The notes beneath the pieces are model-generated. The model did no database searches. It had not been told where the DNA came from and was given only the letters and a program-made list of their open reading frames with translations. From Bugula neritina (Eukaryota; Bryozoa; Gymnolaemata; Cheilostomatida; Bugulidae), in the NCBI GenBank assembly GCA_964035545.1, contig OZ037765.1, positions 8,584,698 through 8,648,697 of the forward strand: a stretch of 64,000 nucleotides of DNA, read 5' to 3'. The position numbers were made by a program, and so were the translations under genes. Below, piece after piece: positions 25,848-61,968 of this stretch (the stretch's first letter is position 1; each line of letters starts with the position of its first letter).

Positions 25848-25926
25848 TTATTTAGTCTCAGAAAATTTAGGTAAAAATCATATATAAATATCAGCTATCT
25901 TTTCTATCCTGAGATATTTAAATAAA
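25848..25926. terminator. Crossed poly(A) signals of QRICH2 and mitoferrin
   Basis: AATAAA for QRICH2 on the plus strand is at 25921-25926. AATAAA for mitoferrin on the minus strand (TTTATT on the plus strand) is at 25847-25852. Each signal lies beyond the other, so the two convergent 3' UTRs would overlap by roughly 70-110 bp if both are used. Confidence 0.5.
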
Positions 25927-25979
25927 AAGTTATAAAAATCATCACATCAAACTTTACTAGTGCAAGTAGTAATCTAAAT

Positions 25980-27903
25980 TTACGAGGTCTTAGAATCATT
26001 AGCATAGACTGGAGCAATTATAGAAGAAGCCTTTCTTGGAGTTGGTAGGGCTATAGACTCGTGCTGATCATCAAGATTTTCACCGGATAGAAGCCTCTGA
26101 CCGCCGATAACATATTTAAAGAATTCGTAGACCGACCAAGATATAGCAGCAGAAGGCATCTGAAATATCATCCTAGCCTTGGCTCCCCTAAAGAAGCCTT
26201 GGTACCCTTTACACGCAATGACAGTCTTTACAGCCTGCACCATCCCCCGGTCTACCGACTTGCCAGAGTGACAGCACACTTCCTGCGTGTTTAGCAGTGT
26301 CTTACACACATCTAGAGGGTTGGTGATCAGCGCCGCCGTGGAGCCGGCTACAGCACCGGATACTATGTGACTAACCGGCTTATACTCTCGGTCATAGTTT
26401 AACAAATTTTGAGCTTGTTCGTATACACTGAAGTGGACAATTTGAAAGGGTATGTTCATCGCTAGCTGTGTAGAATAGCTGCGGAAAAGAGCTCTTACTC
26501 CTTCTGTTCTGATGATAACTGTGGCACATTCAAGACTGTTTTTGTATGGACTGTTGTACATCTGCATTCTTTGCTTGATCACTGAAATGCAACATGAGAA
26601 GCATCATAGCAAGGAAATACTTCTAGTCAACCACGAGCTACAAGGAATTGGCAAACGGAATAGCGAACAGTTCTTCAGTGTTGAGAAACAGTGTACCTAG
26701 TTAATGATAAAACCTGCTTCCTCATTCCTTATTATGCAAGCGCCTACATACTATAATGCACCACGTAATGTAGCTGCGAGGTGGTAGCACAGGCCTGTCA
26801 TATTACACTACCGTCTACATTCTACAGTATTACCTCAACTGACCCCACAAATAACTTCAATAAGCTTATCGTTTGTGTTAAGTTATCAAACAATAGGCCA
26901 GGCTACAAGCATAGATCCATGACCTATTATTGACAAGTGAACACTGAGTAACTTCTAGCAGTTTCAAGGGTAAAAACCCGAAATGTGGTAACAACTCTAT
27001 GCATAAGACATCAACAGATATAATAATGTATCAGGGAGATTATTCATGCATAATTTCTAATTCACCTAACAGAAATTTATTTCAATCATGATATAGGATC
27101 CCTCAAAGTGCTTAATCATTATGAGCTAGGCAACATTTTCAACTGCATTAAGTATATCAATAACATCAATAATGATGAATGAAGTTGTGAATAATTGCTA
27201 CTACCAGTCATTAGTGTACACAGATTAAACTGACTCAAAGTTAATAATAATAGCACTTACCATCAGCAGGCACCATCAAACCATCATGGAAGAGTGTGGC
27301 ACAGCTACCAGCTGCAACTAAAGAGAGAAATTATGAAGGGTTTATATTCAGCACTATACTGTTGTGACTTTTGATATATATTATATATATAATACTCAGC
27401 AGGGCTACTGTTGAAAATATTTCAAGACCATAAATAGGACTTACTGGTTGCCATGACATTGCTCTGCTTCCTTTCCGATAAGATCCACTTTACCTTTTCG
27501 TAACATGCGAAGTACATGGCATGAGCAGGCCCTGCGCCCGCTATAACTGCAGGCATACCATGCCAAGCACGCCCAAAACCTTCTTTAATTGTAATACTCC
27601 TCATAGCCTGGGTGATACTGTTGTAATTCGCAGAAGTATGGGGATTAAGTGCTTGCATCCTGGTCTGAATAAGTTGATAAGAAAATGTTTTATCAATGAG
27701 AAAAAGTGAAGTAAAAGATAACAATAACTAGTAGTAAAGTGGGATAGTATCATCGAGGATGTACTGACCTTAATACAATCTACTGGATACATGATACAGT
27801 GTTCTGTTATCCCAGCAGTGGCTCCAGCTATCATATGGGTAGATGCAGAAATATTGTCTGGTAACGCCTCATAGTCACCGATATCGAGCCCTCCACTTTC
27901 CAT
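25980..27903 (-). CDS. mfrn: Mitoferrin (mitochondrial iron importer, SLC25A28/37 type)
   Basis: Four exons: 27769-27903, 27445-27664, 27261-27317, 25980-26581, 1,014 nt, 337 residues, close to the usual family length. All three mitochondrial carrier signatures are present: PVDCIKTR (about 40-47), PADVIKQR and PLDVCKTL. Each is followed by the second half-repeat (e.g. GFGRAWHGMPAVIAGAGPAHA, GVRALFRSYSTQLAMNIPFQ, GYQGFFRGAKARMIFQMPSA). RMQMYNSPYKN after the second signature and the NIPFQ segment are typical of mitoferrins rather than SAM or pyrimidine carriers. The protein acts in the inner membrane with six transmembrane helices and imports Fe2+ for heme and Fe-S synthesis. The ATG at 27903 gives MESGGLDIGDYEALP, a normal short matrix-side N-terminus. 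The gene is convergent with QRICH2, 277 bp between stop codons. Confidence 0.93.
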
Positions 27904-29209
27904 TTTATTGTGAGCGCAAAAACTAAAATACAACCATATATGCTTAAAACCTCGGCAAAGAAAGAAATGCTGTAAATATTTCAAATTCGAAATTGCTTCG
28001 ATGAATGAAACAATAACAAATTAAAGGCATATCTTGAAGGAAGATCATTGTGGAGAGAACTTTAGAAACCAAAATTATGTCTGCTTTAGAATTGCAGCAG
28101 TTTGCATTCAGATACTCATAGTTTATGAACATGTATTCCATTAACATGTTATTAAGTTTTAATTATTGAATCATTTTACCACTGGTTTTGTATATAAGAT
28201 TTACATTTGTTACATTTCAAAGCAATAAAATATTAAAAGTTTAAACTATACAATGAACAAAGATTACACAAAAAAAGCTAAAGCTTGTATGAGGTTTTGT
28301 ATTGTCTTCTGTCAGCCCATCAAACCGTGTTAGCATAACAAAAAAAGTGTAATTCAACTTATATTTGCCAATTAATTAGCTAAATAATATAACAAGTCCT
28401 AAAATACATGAGAAAAAGGTGGCTTCATTAGTATGATCATGTGTGCGAGGAGATATTGAGAATATTAGACATAAGACCAAAGAGAGCTAGGAAGAGAGAA
28501 AGGCTCAAGCCAGAAGATGTCAAGGACAAGGAAAGATGACAACCACTGAAGAAACATGGGAGCTTGCAGAGTGGTCAACAAACAGGATCATGAGGAGTAA
28601 AATTATATAAGAATTAACAAGGATGTTGTAACCATAAAGTAAGGTAGCAAGTAAAATAGTGTTTAAACTTTATTATATGCATGTTTTGTCTTCCCATTAA
28701 TTTGGCTATGCATTATAAAATTGGAATAATATGGATGCAAATCTGGTAAGTACCATTTTCACATATTTCAATTAACTTCAAATATTATGGAAAACACAGA
28801 AAAGTTTGTGCATTACAGAAGGTTGTCAATGTTTAGTTTGTATTTAATCAAATAAGTCCTCGAAACTCATTTTAATATCACACACTTTATTAGCATTGTT
28901 GACTTTTATACATGAACATTTCTTTTGTCTATCAGATATTAAAAAACAGTTCTCTTGAATTTTTAGTAAGTTTTGACATCAAAATGTAAAAAATAAAAAC
29001 CAGTTTAATATCTAATCATAAATTCAAGTAAATCCACTATTTGTAGTTGATTTTGTTTCACCAAAATAATTTAATAAGTAATATTTTCCTAAAAAAATAA
29101 CATGACTCTGTATAACTAATTTATAATTGTAGCAGCAGTTGCACCCAAATTTACAAATTAGTAGAAACAATGCTATAAATTAAAGATAATTTGTTTAAAT
29201 AAGTAGTTC

Positions 29210-29950
29210 TAGACCTAGAACTAGTAGTAGCAGACGTACTAATACTAGAACACTGGTAGTACTACTACTAGTAGTAGTAGTAATACTAATAGTACTAGTA
29301 GTAGTAGTAGTAAAGTTAGCTTTAAAGTACGACTACTAATATTATTACTTACTATTAGTAACAGTACTACTACAACAACTAGGGCTAGTACTACTACTAG
29401 CACTACTGCTACTACTACTACTAGTACTAGTGTCTAATACTACTGCTACTACCACTACTACTACGTCTACTGCTTGTCTGCTACCAGTAGTAGTACTAGT
29501 AGTTATACTAATACTCATATTGTAATACTAATAGTAATGCTCATACTGTAATACTAATACTAACACTAGTAGTACTAGATCTAGTCCTACTACGTCTACT
29601 AGTACTACTACTACTACGTCTACTAGTACTAGTATTACTATTAGTATTAGACTAATTAGTAATAATACTACTAATACTACTACTACGTCTACTACTACTA
29701 GTAGTACTAGTAGTAATACTACTACTAGTAGTAGTAGTAAATAAATACTACTACTAGTACTACTATTAGTATAAGTATTAGTATTACTATAAAGTATAAA
29801 GTTAATGCTATACTTAATCTTAGACTTATACTTATAGTTATTCTTATACTTGTACAGTTGTAGTTATACTCAGTCTTACTCTTATGACTTAGTTATAGTT
29901 ATTGAATTCATATTGATAGTGTATTTGTAATTGATATCGTAATATTATCA
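29210..29950. repeat. Long ACT/AGT (CTA/TAG) trinucleotide tract
   Basis: About 570 bp of interrupted ACT and AGT triplets that switch strand many times (to ~29785), then another ~165 bp of decayed CTTATACT/GTTATAGTT-type sequence. Because ACTAGT is self-complementary, the tract can fold on itself extensively. It contains no usable ORF. Confidence 0.9.
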
Positions 29951-30136
29951 AATTTACTTACGCTTACAGTTACTGCTTTAGTACTATGCCTATTTAATGT
30001 ATTTTACATTGCAAATGCGGCTACTAATATATTTGCAAATGAGTATTACTGCAGTGCTGCACCTTTGTGTAAAGCCGTCCACGTTAGAAATGAGCAGAAA
30101 AACCGGATGCGCAAGCCATGCCTATTTAGCAATTAT

Positions 30137-30151
30137 CCAGTAGGGGGCGCT
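30137..30151 (+). promoter_or_regulatory. CTCF-core motif match
   Basis: CCAGTAGGGGGCGCT fits the conserved bilaterian CTCF core (CCASYAGRKGGCRS) at every core position. It stands out in an AT-rich region and lies ~660 bp upstream of the thioredoxin ATG, between two divergent genes. Sequence match only; a chance match is possible. Confidence 0.5.
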
Positions 30152-30243
30152 AGTATTTTCTACGAGAAAACGGGAGGGGGGGGTAAAAAGTATAGAACAC
30201 ACCAGGAACTGTGATCTGTGGCCGTGAACATGAATGATTCTAT

Positions 30244-30381
30244 AAACAGCTCCAAGTTGGGGTGATTGCGTGCTATAGTAGCGGTTCTCGAGTTTAGAGT
30301 TGGAGTTATAAAATGGAACTTAGACTCTAAACTCCAAGAACCACCAACTACTGCGCGCATTCCCCCAACTCGGAGCTGTTT
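30244..30381. mobile_element. 138-bp hairpin (inverted-repeat) element
   Basis: The two arms of about 60-65 bp are near-complementary: AAACAGCTCCAAGTTGGGG at the left pairs with CCCCCAACTCGGAGCTGTTT at the right, and GGTTCTCGAGTTTAGAGT pairs with ACTCTAAACTCCAAGAACC. The ends match those of the diverged element at 13395-13625. No ORF is present. This is a foldback or MITE-type element upstream of thioredoxin. Confidence 0.7.
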
Positions 30382-30812
30382 CTAAAACCGTTTGTGCAAC
30401 TATGTAAAGAATTTTCGATCTCAACAGTATTCATGTACTAAAAAATAATTTACATAACAGTTACAGTTCAATGAATGCGTATTGAGCAAACCAATGCCGA
30501 TGATCAATGAACAGAAAAAATTCCAGTTCAGTCTAGAACTATTTGAGCAGGGTGCCATCCGTAAATAATAGTAATAATAATAACCTCTTTCAATTATTCT
30601 TTATGATTGTTAGCAATGTCCCACCTCCACATTTCATAGCTAGCAGCTTTCTGTAGCATCGTAATGGCACAGCATTGTTGTAAAATAATTAAATTGCCAT
30701 GTGCACAAACCTTTGCTGTTTTAGTAGCCAGTCAAAACCTAAGAAAGTAGAATCATTTTCCTCCCAACCAAACTTCGGGAACAGCTCAATTAATTTTGGA
30801 GCAACAAGCAGC

Positions 30813-33172
30813 ATGCCAGAAGTCCGAAAAATATCTACTGCTGTAAGTCATGAAGCATTTTAGGTATTCAAATTTTGCATCAAGTGGCATTCTTAATTAA
30901 TATGTAATGAGAGTTGGTGCAAGCAAAAACAAAGCAAGCACAATATGAATATGAACATGCATTACCAGGAAAAGTGGTCTACTTCCTAAAATAATAATTA
31001 TGTTCCTTTATAGAGCGAGTTTAAAATAGCACTGGATTCTGCTGGTGAAAAGAATGTTATAGTAGACTTTTATGCCACGTGGTGTGGTCCATGCAAAAAG
31101 GCTGCACCTCTTTACCAGGTTTATATTCTAATCAGCCATCAATTTGTTACTTCTTCTGCTGTTCAAAGAGCTTTTACTTACATTATGTGTCTTAATGTAG
31201 CAATTACCATTACAATTATTGATTTATAGTACAAAACTTTTGCCATCATACCTTAAAAACCTTGCTAATCAATGCCATCAGTCAGGGCTGTCCCAGGGCC
31301 GGATATGGCCTCCTGTCTATATTTATGTGGCCCTCAAAGACATAAAATGAAAATTACTTTACACAGCATACATATATTAAAATGAAAAACCACCTTTTAA
31401 ATGTCTTATTTTTATACATGCTAACAAACACAGCCTGCAGTAACTATTGGGACTTTATTGTGTAATGACTAATAAAACTTGGAAAAGATAATTTGAAAAA
31501 TACTGGCGCTGTGACCCTCAGCACAAGCTAAAGTTTACAAAGTGGCACTTGCCATGAAGTATTCCCTTTCAGTGGCCCGCACTCCGAAAAGGATGGACAC
31601 CTCTGCCACAAATGATTCAAATATCCCCTGCAACTAACAAAATTTCATTAATAGCTTATATAATGACTTTTACAATTTTGCAAATATCAAGTACTTCCAG
31701 TACCTATAATATGGTTGGAAGGTTTATCGTGCGAAATTAAAACAACTTAAGGCTTTATGCAGATCAACTACAAACTTGTTTATCTCTTTTTACAAATCTT
31801 CATTTATGTAAAAAGTCCCCTAATTTGCAAGTAAATTTACTTGAAAGCATTTTTGTTATTTGTTTATTGAGCAATGCTGCTGAGGAAGATGTGATATAGA
31901 TCTCATTTATTGTGCATGGTTGACCTGGTAGTGTAGCACTCACAGGGTCATTTTGCAGTATTATTTAACACCAGTTTTCACCCCTACAAATCTTAATAGC
32001 AAGATCTTTAGCTGTTATAAAAAAAGGGACTACCTTCACAGTAAAGTTGCTTTAAATACATTTGTAATAATTTTAATAAATTATAATTGAAATTTATGCC
32101 ATTAGCTGGTCTTCTACTGTTCTTTGGTCAAGAGGTTCCAACAACAAGCATGTTTTGTAGGAAATAGCAAAGAAGTACAAAGGTCAATGTGTGGCAGTTT
32201 CCGTAGATGTTGATGAAGCAGAGGTAATCTAATTTGACGTCTCACATAATATCATAAAAATAGCTAAATTCTAGGACCTCCCTAACACTATGATATTTGA
32301 CACAAAATATTACAAAGTATTAATTAGTATGTATAGGGTAACTGAATAAGTCAGCTAGACTGCATGGTTACAAAATGTTGTTGATTCTGAGTGAAATTCC
32401 AATGAATTAAGTTTACCAGACAGCATGCACTGCACTCAGAAGTCAACTTATTATCCTAGCCTGGGCTCTAGTCTAGTATTAGTTGATGTTGAATGCAAGA
32501 TAAGAATGTACTTGCTTAGTACATACAACTATAGAGAACTCTAATCAGAAAGATTTGCAAGTGATAAACAAAGTAGGAAAACAACTTTTAGCTAGACCTA
32601 TTACTGCCAGTTAGCACCACAGCTTCTGAGAAATTGATATATATTCAAGAATTTAACTTGATAAAAAGATGCATTGTTGGATAAGGCAGCTCTTTTAACA
32701 ATGCATGACATTCCAAATGCAGGGTTTACATTAAGTACTGCATAAGCGCAAATGAAGCACGCGGAGAAAGCTTTAGTCATTATACAAAGTTTGTTTTCTA
32801 ACACTCCAGCAGTATTAATATAAGTTTGCAAGGTGATATATTGAATAATCTATGCATATCAACATGGCTATCATGTAGTTATTGTAATTTAGGATTAACC
32901 TACGTAATTAAAGTTAAACAATTGATTGGTTGAATAATTATTCTTTCTTCCCTTAGCTGCTATAGTATTATGTTAACCAAATTAAAGTCACCCAAGAATA
33001 GTTCTTTTTGAATATCCTAGTCACATGTTTACAGGAAGTTGCTGAGAAATGTGGTGTCACAGCGATGCCTACTTTCCAAGTATATAAGACTGGCAACAAA
33101 ATTGGCGAGTTGATTGGTGCACCGAGAAAAGATCAACTGGAACATCTCTTTACAAAGGCTCCAAAGAAATAA
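30813..33172 (+). CDS. TXN: Thioredoxin
   Basis: Four exons in phase 0: 30813-30842, 31014-31118, 32161-32223, 33035-33172. Total 336 nt, 111 residues, slightly longer than the typical ~105. The redox-active WCGPC is at residues 33-37 with the usual DFYAT before it. The cis-proline motif TAMPTF has Pro78. The [15 protein letters not shown] and [11 protein letters not shown] segments match the core fold. No leader peptide is seen, so it should be the cytosolic/nuclear form that reduces protein disulphides using NADPH through thioredoxin reductase. An AATAAA at 33180-33185 starts eight bases after the TAA. The second intron carries a MITE-like insertion. Confidence 0.95.
31283..31605. mobile_element. 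hAT-like MITE in a thioredoxin intron
   Basis: Left end CAGGGCTGTCCCAGGGCC and reverse-complemented right end CAGAGGTGTCCATCC form imperfect terminal inverted repeats, and GGCC-rich subterminal sequence appears at both sides, as in hAT elements. The flanking 8-mers CCATCAGT and CCACAAAT agree at five of eight bases, consistent with a decayed 8-bp target duplication. There is no transposase ORF. Confidence 0.55.
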
Positions 33173-33433
33173 TGTCTTGAATAAAGTAAAATGTTCTTTG
33201 ATAGTGTCAAGCCAAGTGAATGTTATTTTGTGAATCTCTAACATATACATCATTTATTTGTCATTTACTGAATGAATATGCACAACATTGTAATATAATA
33301 TATAAATTATATCATCCAAACCAGCTTTATAAGTAATTTCGTTGACTAAAACAAATGCAAAAATAAGCATATCAAATACATGTATGATAGCAAGGCAAGA
33401 TATGAGTTTTGTTACGAAATCCCACCAATGATA

Positions 33434-36167
33434 TCAACCTCCTTGACTTAAAATTGAAACGTTTGTATTTTCTTTAATATTGTGTTTTTCTGTCGTTGAC
33501 TGTTGGACATATTTTGGAATTACTCTGTTAGCATATGATGGAAACCGCTTTACCAGAAGTTGTTTCTCAAGTGGTGTTGGTGATATAGGTCTGCTACCAG
33601 ACTTCTTTTGCTTGACAAGAACAAATCGTCTGCAAAGCCACATGAATACAATTAATAATATTTTTATATTATTGTCAGATAGTCAAATGGAAGTGCTAGT
33701 CATTTTTGCACCACTGAAACATAGTTTTTAAAAGCAAAAACTCCTTCTTGCAAAGTCAGTTGCACTTCATCTACAGGTATAATATCCCTTTAGTTCCATA
33801 CATGCTATTCACTACGACAAGAAATTTTCATTTCAGCAAATTATTTTAATATAGATTGTATGCTTGAAAATATAAATTCTCGTTTTGGGCATTTTAATTA
33901 CTAAAGCAAATTGAATTTCCAATCTGCATGGTTATTTGAATTAGCATCAAGATATATTTTGCTGCTTTCACAAATAATAAAGAGTGACTGACAAAATGTG
34001 TCTATCAAACAGGCTACGATGCTATCGATTTGTATTACAAAAGTTATATTTTATTTTAATAACCAAGTTGTAGAATTCCAAAATTGTATTTTACTTTCAG
34101 AGTACTGGTTAATAGCGGCAGCCTTCACTAGCAAATATTTCTAGCAATAATCTAACATGTAAAATACATGCTGATAGGATAAATTTTTGAGACACAATAA
34201 ATTAACAACTATAATTCTAAATGAGCTGTTAACAGCATATTATGTTAAAAACAATCTTTATGATTATATTGTATACCTTTTTTAATGCTTAAATAGTTTT
34301 CAACACTATAGAAAAAGTTATTAGATAAACTGTTACTTAAAGAGGCTGAATATAAAACACAAAGTATGACAGATTGAGTAAGCATACTTACGTGCACCTA
34401 CTGGGTATAGACCTAGTGCTAGGACGCTTCACTGAGTCTGGTCTTCTAGGATCATAAGATAGTGAGTCGGGGTCCTGTTTAGTTTGTGTGGAGGCTTTGA
34501 CTGTGTCGTGAATTTTGTCACATAGTGATGCATTAATTCTAAACCTAAAACAATGTATTTACAGCTCAGAAAATTATTTCCGATGTATACCTATTTTGTT
34601 AAATTAACAAATTTAGATTTAAAATGATTATAACCATTAGTTGAAAAATACTTAGTGAAATGATAAAAACATTTTATTTCTAAATTTAATATTCAAAACA
34701 TAAAACAGGCTCACCTATACTGCACTTGCGTTTCATTGGTGACACTAGCTTTCTCCATGAGTGGTGAAGTGATTTCATCTTGATCATGTTTTATTTTAGC
34801 ACTTTTAGCTCTTGCATCATTCAGACTAACGGATATGACGGGTTTAGTTGAAGCAGAAGTTATTTTGAGTCTGGAATTGCTGCTTGCTTGACCTGATCTA
34901 TCATAGGAAGCATCTATAACTGTGTCAAAAACATATCACAATTAATACTTAAAACAATATTATAAGAACAAACGACCAGAACAAACACTTGTGCCTCCAC
35001 TTCAACTCTGTGTGACATACAGAAATTCTTACTTCCATCGCAATGTCTATGACCTAACAATGAGTGTCTCTTATCTATCTGCTGCTGCTGTAACATTTCT
35101 CTTCTGTGTACAGCACTTTTGGCTCGGATCTGCTTCTGCATAGTTAACAATTTGTGCCTACAAAATGTATACCCACCGTCAATTAGAAATGATCCACTCC
35201 AGTACTTTGGTATGGGTGAATGCAAGTAGCAAATGAAATATGAGGTCAGTATTCATATTTCACAAGTATGTTATACACAATATAATATTATTAGCAAGTT
35301 ATTAGTTAAGATTTTTAAAGGAAATCATTTACTCATATAAAACTGTGCTGTCTGGTAATGAAGCTATAGATATTCTATAACGTGCACATTAAATAGATAA
35401 GTTTATATCATACTGCAAGTATGGATGCAATATATAATATAAAAAGAGACACATTTTAAAAAGAAAATTTACATTATAATAAGCCATAGCAGTTCTAAAC
35501 CCTGAAAATAGTTACAAAGCTAGAAATAACAGGAATGCATCTAGAAGAATGAATACCAGACATGCTAAACGACAAAACATCTTGACTAGACATAGAAAGT
35601 TAGCATAAAGACATACAAATAATAAAAAGAAAATAACAACATACATAAGCAGGAAGACCTATAAGTTCTAACAACTCAAAACTTTCAAAAATAATCAATA
35701 AATTATTTTAACCAAAGAATTGCTGTAAAGATACTAGTTAACAAATAATTATATGGCTCCAGAAACTTTTTTCAAATTTAAGTTTTCTAAGTGCCAAGTA
35801 TAAGATAATAAGACAAATATAGGTCTCCTAATTGCTTCTTTTAATAAAAGTTTTGAGCTAAACACAACAACCACTGCTACTGTACTATTTTCAATCTCCC
35901 ACTCACCTCTCTATTACTTTATCCTGCCAATTCTCATTGTAGCTGGCTATATTGTTTTTAAAAAGTCTGTTGATGCTACAAAAAATAAACAACAAACAAT
36001 GACGTTAATTTTAGTGACTTGAAAATTTACTTAACTTAGTTAATATGTTTTACTTACAATTGATATGAGGTGGTAGAAAGTCTGGTAGAGTTTAACACTG
36101 GTGAGTTTTTATCATAACTATAACTAGAAACATGAGGCACACACAGCATTGCACGCTTAGACTTCAT
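33434..36167 (-). CDS. Unrecognised basic Ser/Lys-rich protein
   Basis: Six exons with consistent phases: 36058-36167, 35907-35975, 35033-35157, 34715-34913, 34392-34544, 33434-33629; 852 nt, 283 residues. The ATG at 36167 has an in-frame TAA two codons upstream, so the start is well fixed. There is a short helical, Gln-rich segment (about residues 60-95: KLLTMQKQIRAKSAVHRREM then LQQQQIDKR). The rest is Ser/Thr/Pro/Lys-rich and probably disordered (RRPDSVKRPSTRSIPSR, SGSRPISPTPLEKQLLVKRF). No signal peptide, membrane helix or enzyme motif was seen, and I do not recognise a family. It starts only 224 bp after the stop of the WDR97-like gene on the same strand, and converges on thioredoxin (262 bp between stops, minus-strand AATAAA at 33253-33258). 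Confidence 0.7.
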
Positions 36168-36277
36168 GTTTTAATACTTAGAGCACTTCGAAGGTGCTGC
36201 CCTTCTATATTGCTATGTTAACTAATAAAAAATTTCTACATAATCATTGGGTAGCTATTTGCACAATGTTTGCGATA

Positions 36278-36283
36278 TTTATT
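36278..36283 (-). terminator. Poly(A) signal of the WDR97-like gene
   Basis: AATAAA on the minus strand, 108 bp after the stop at 36391 and 110 bp before the start codon of the next gene. It supports two separate transcription units. Confidence 0.5.
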
Positions 36284-36390
36284 CTTGCTGATAGCATTAA
36301 ATTTTTTTTAATGTTATCTAAGCTTGGATCAATACATGATAAACAATGTTAAGCAAACAGGAGCACACAATTAAACTAATGGCTAGTGAC

Positions 36391-61968
<25,578 letters not shown>

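Larger units (their letters stand above)
27904..30812. other. Intergenic region between divergent mitoferrin and thioredoxin genes
   Basis: No exon could be supported. The region contains both promoters, a large ACT/AGT repeat tract (29210-29950), a CTCF-core match (30137-30151), and a hairpin element (30244-30381). At 28470-28540 one frame reads RPKRARKRERLKPEDVKDKE, vaguely like the C-terminus of non-LTR reverse transcriptases, but it is too short and broken to annotate. Confidence 0.5.

Noticed and set aside
28430-28620. Possible relic of a non-LTR reverse transcriptase C-terminus
   Set aside because: Only about 20 residues look similar, stops interrupt the frame and no upstream RT motifs exist.
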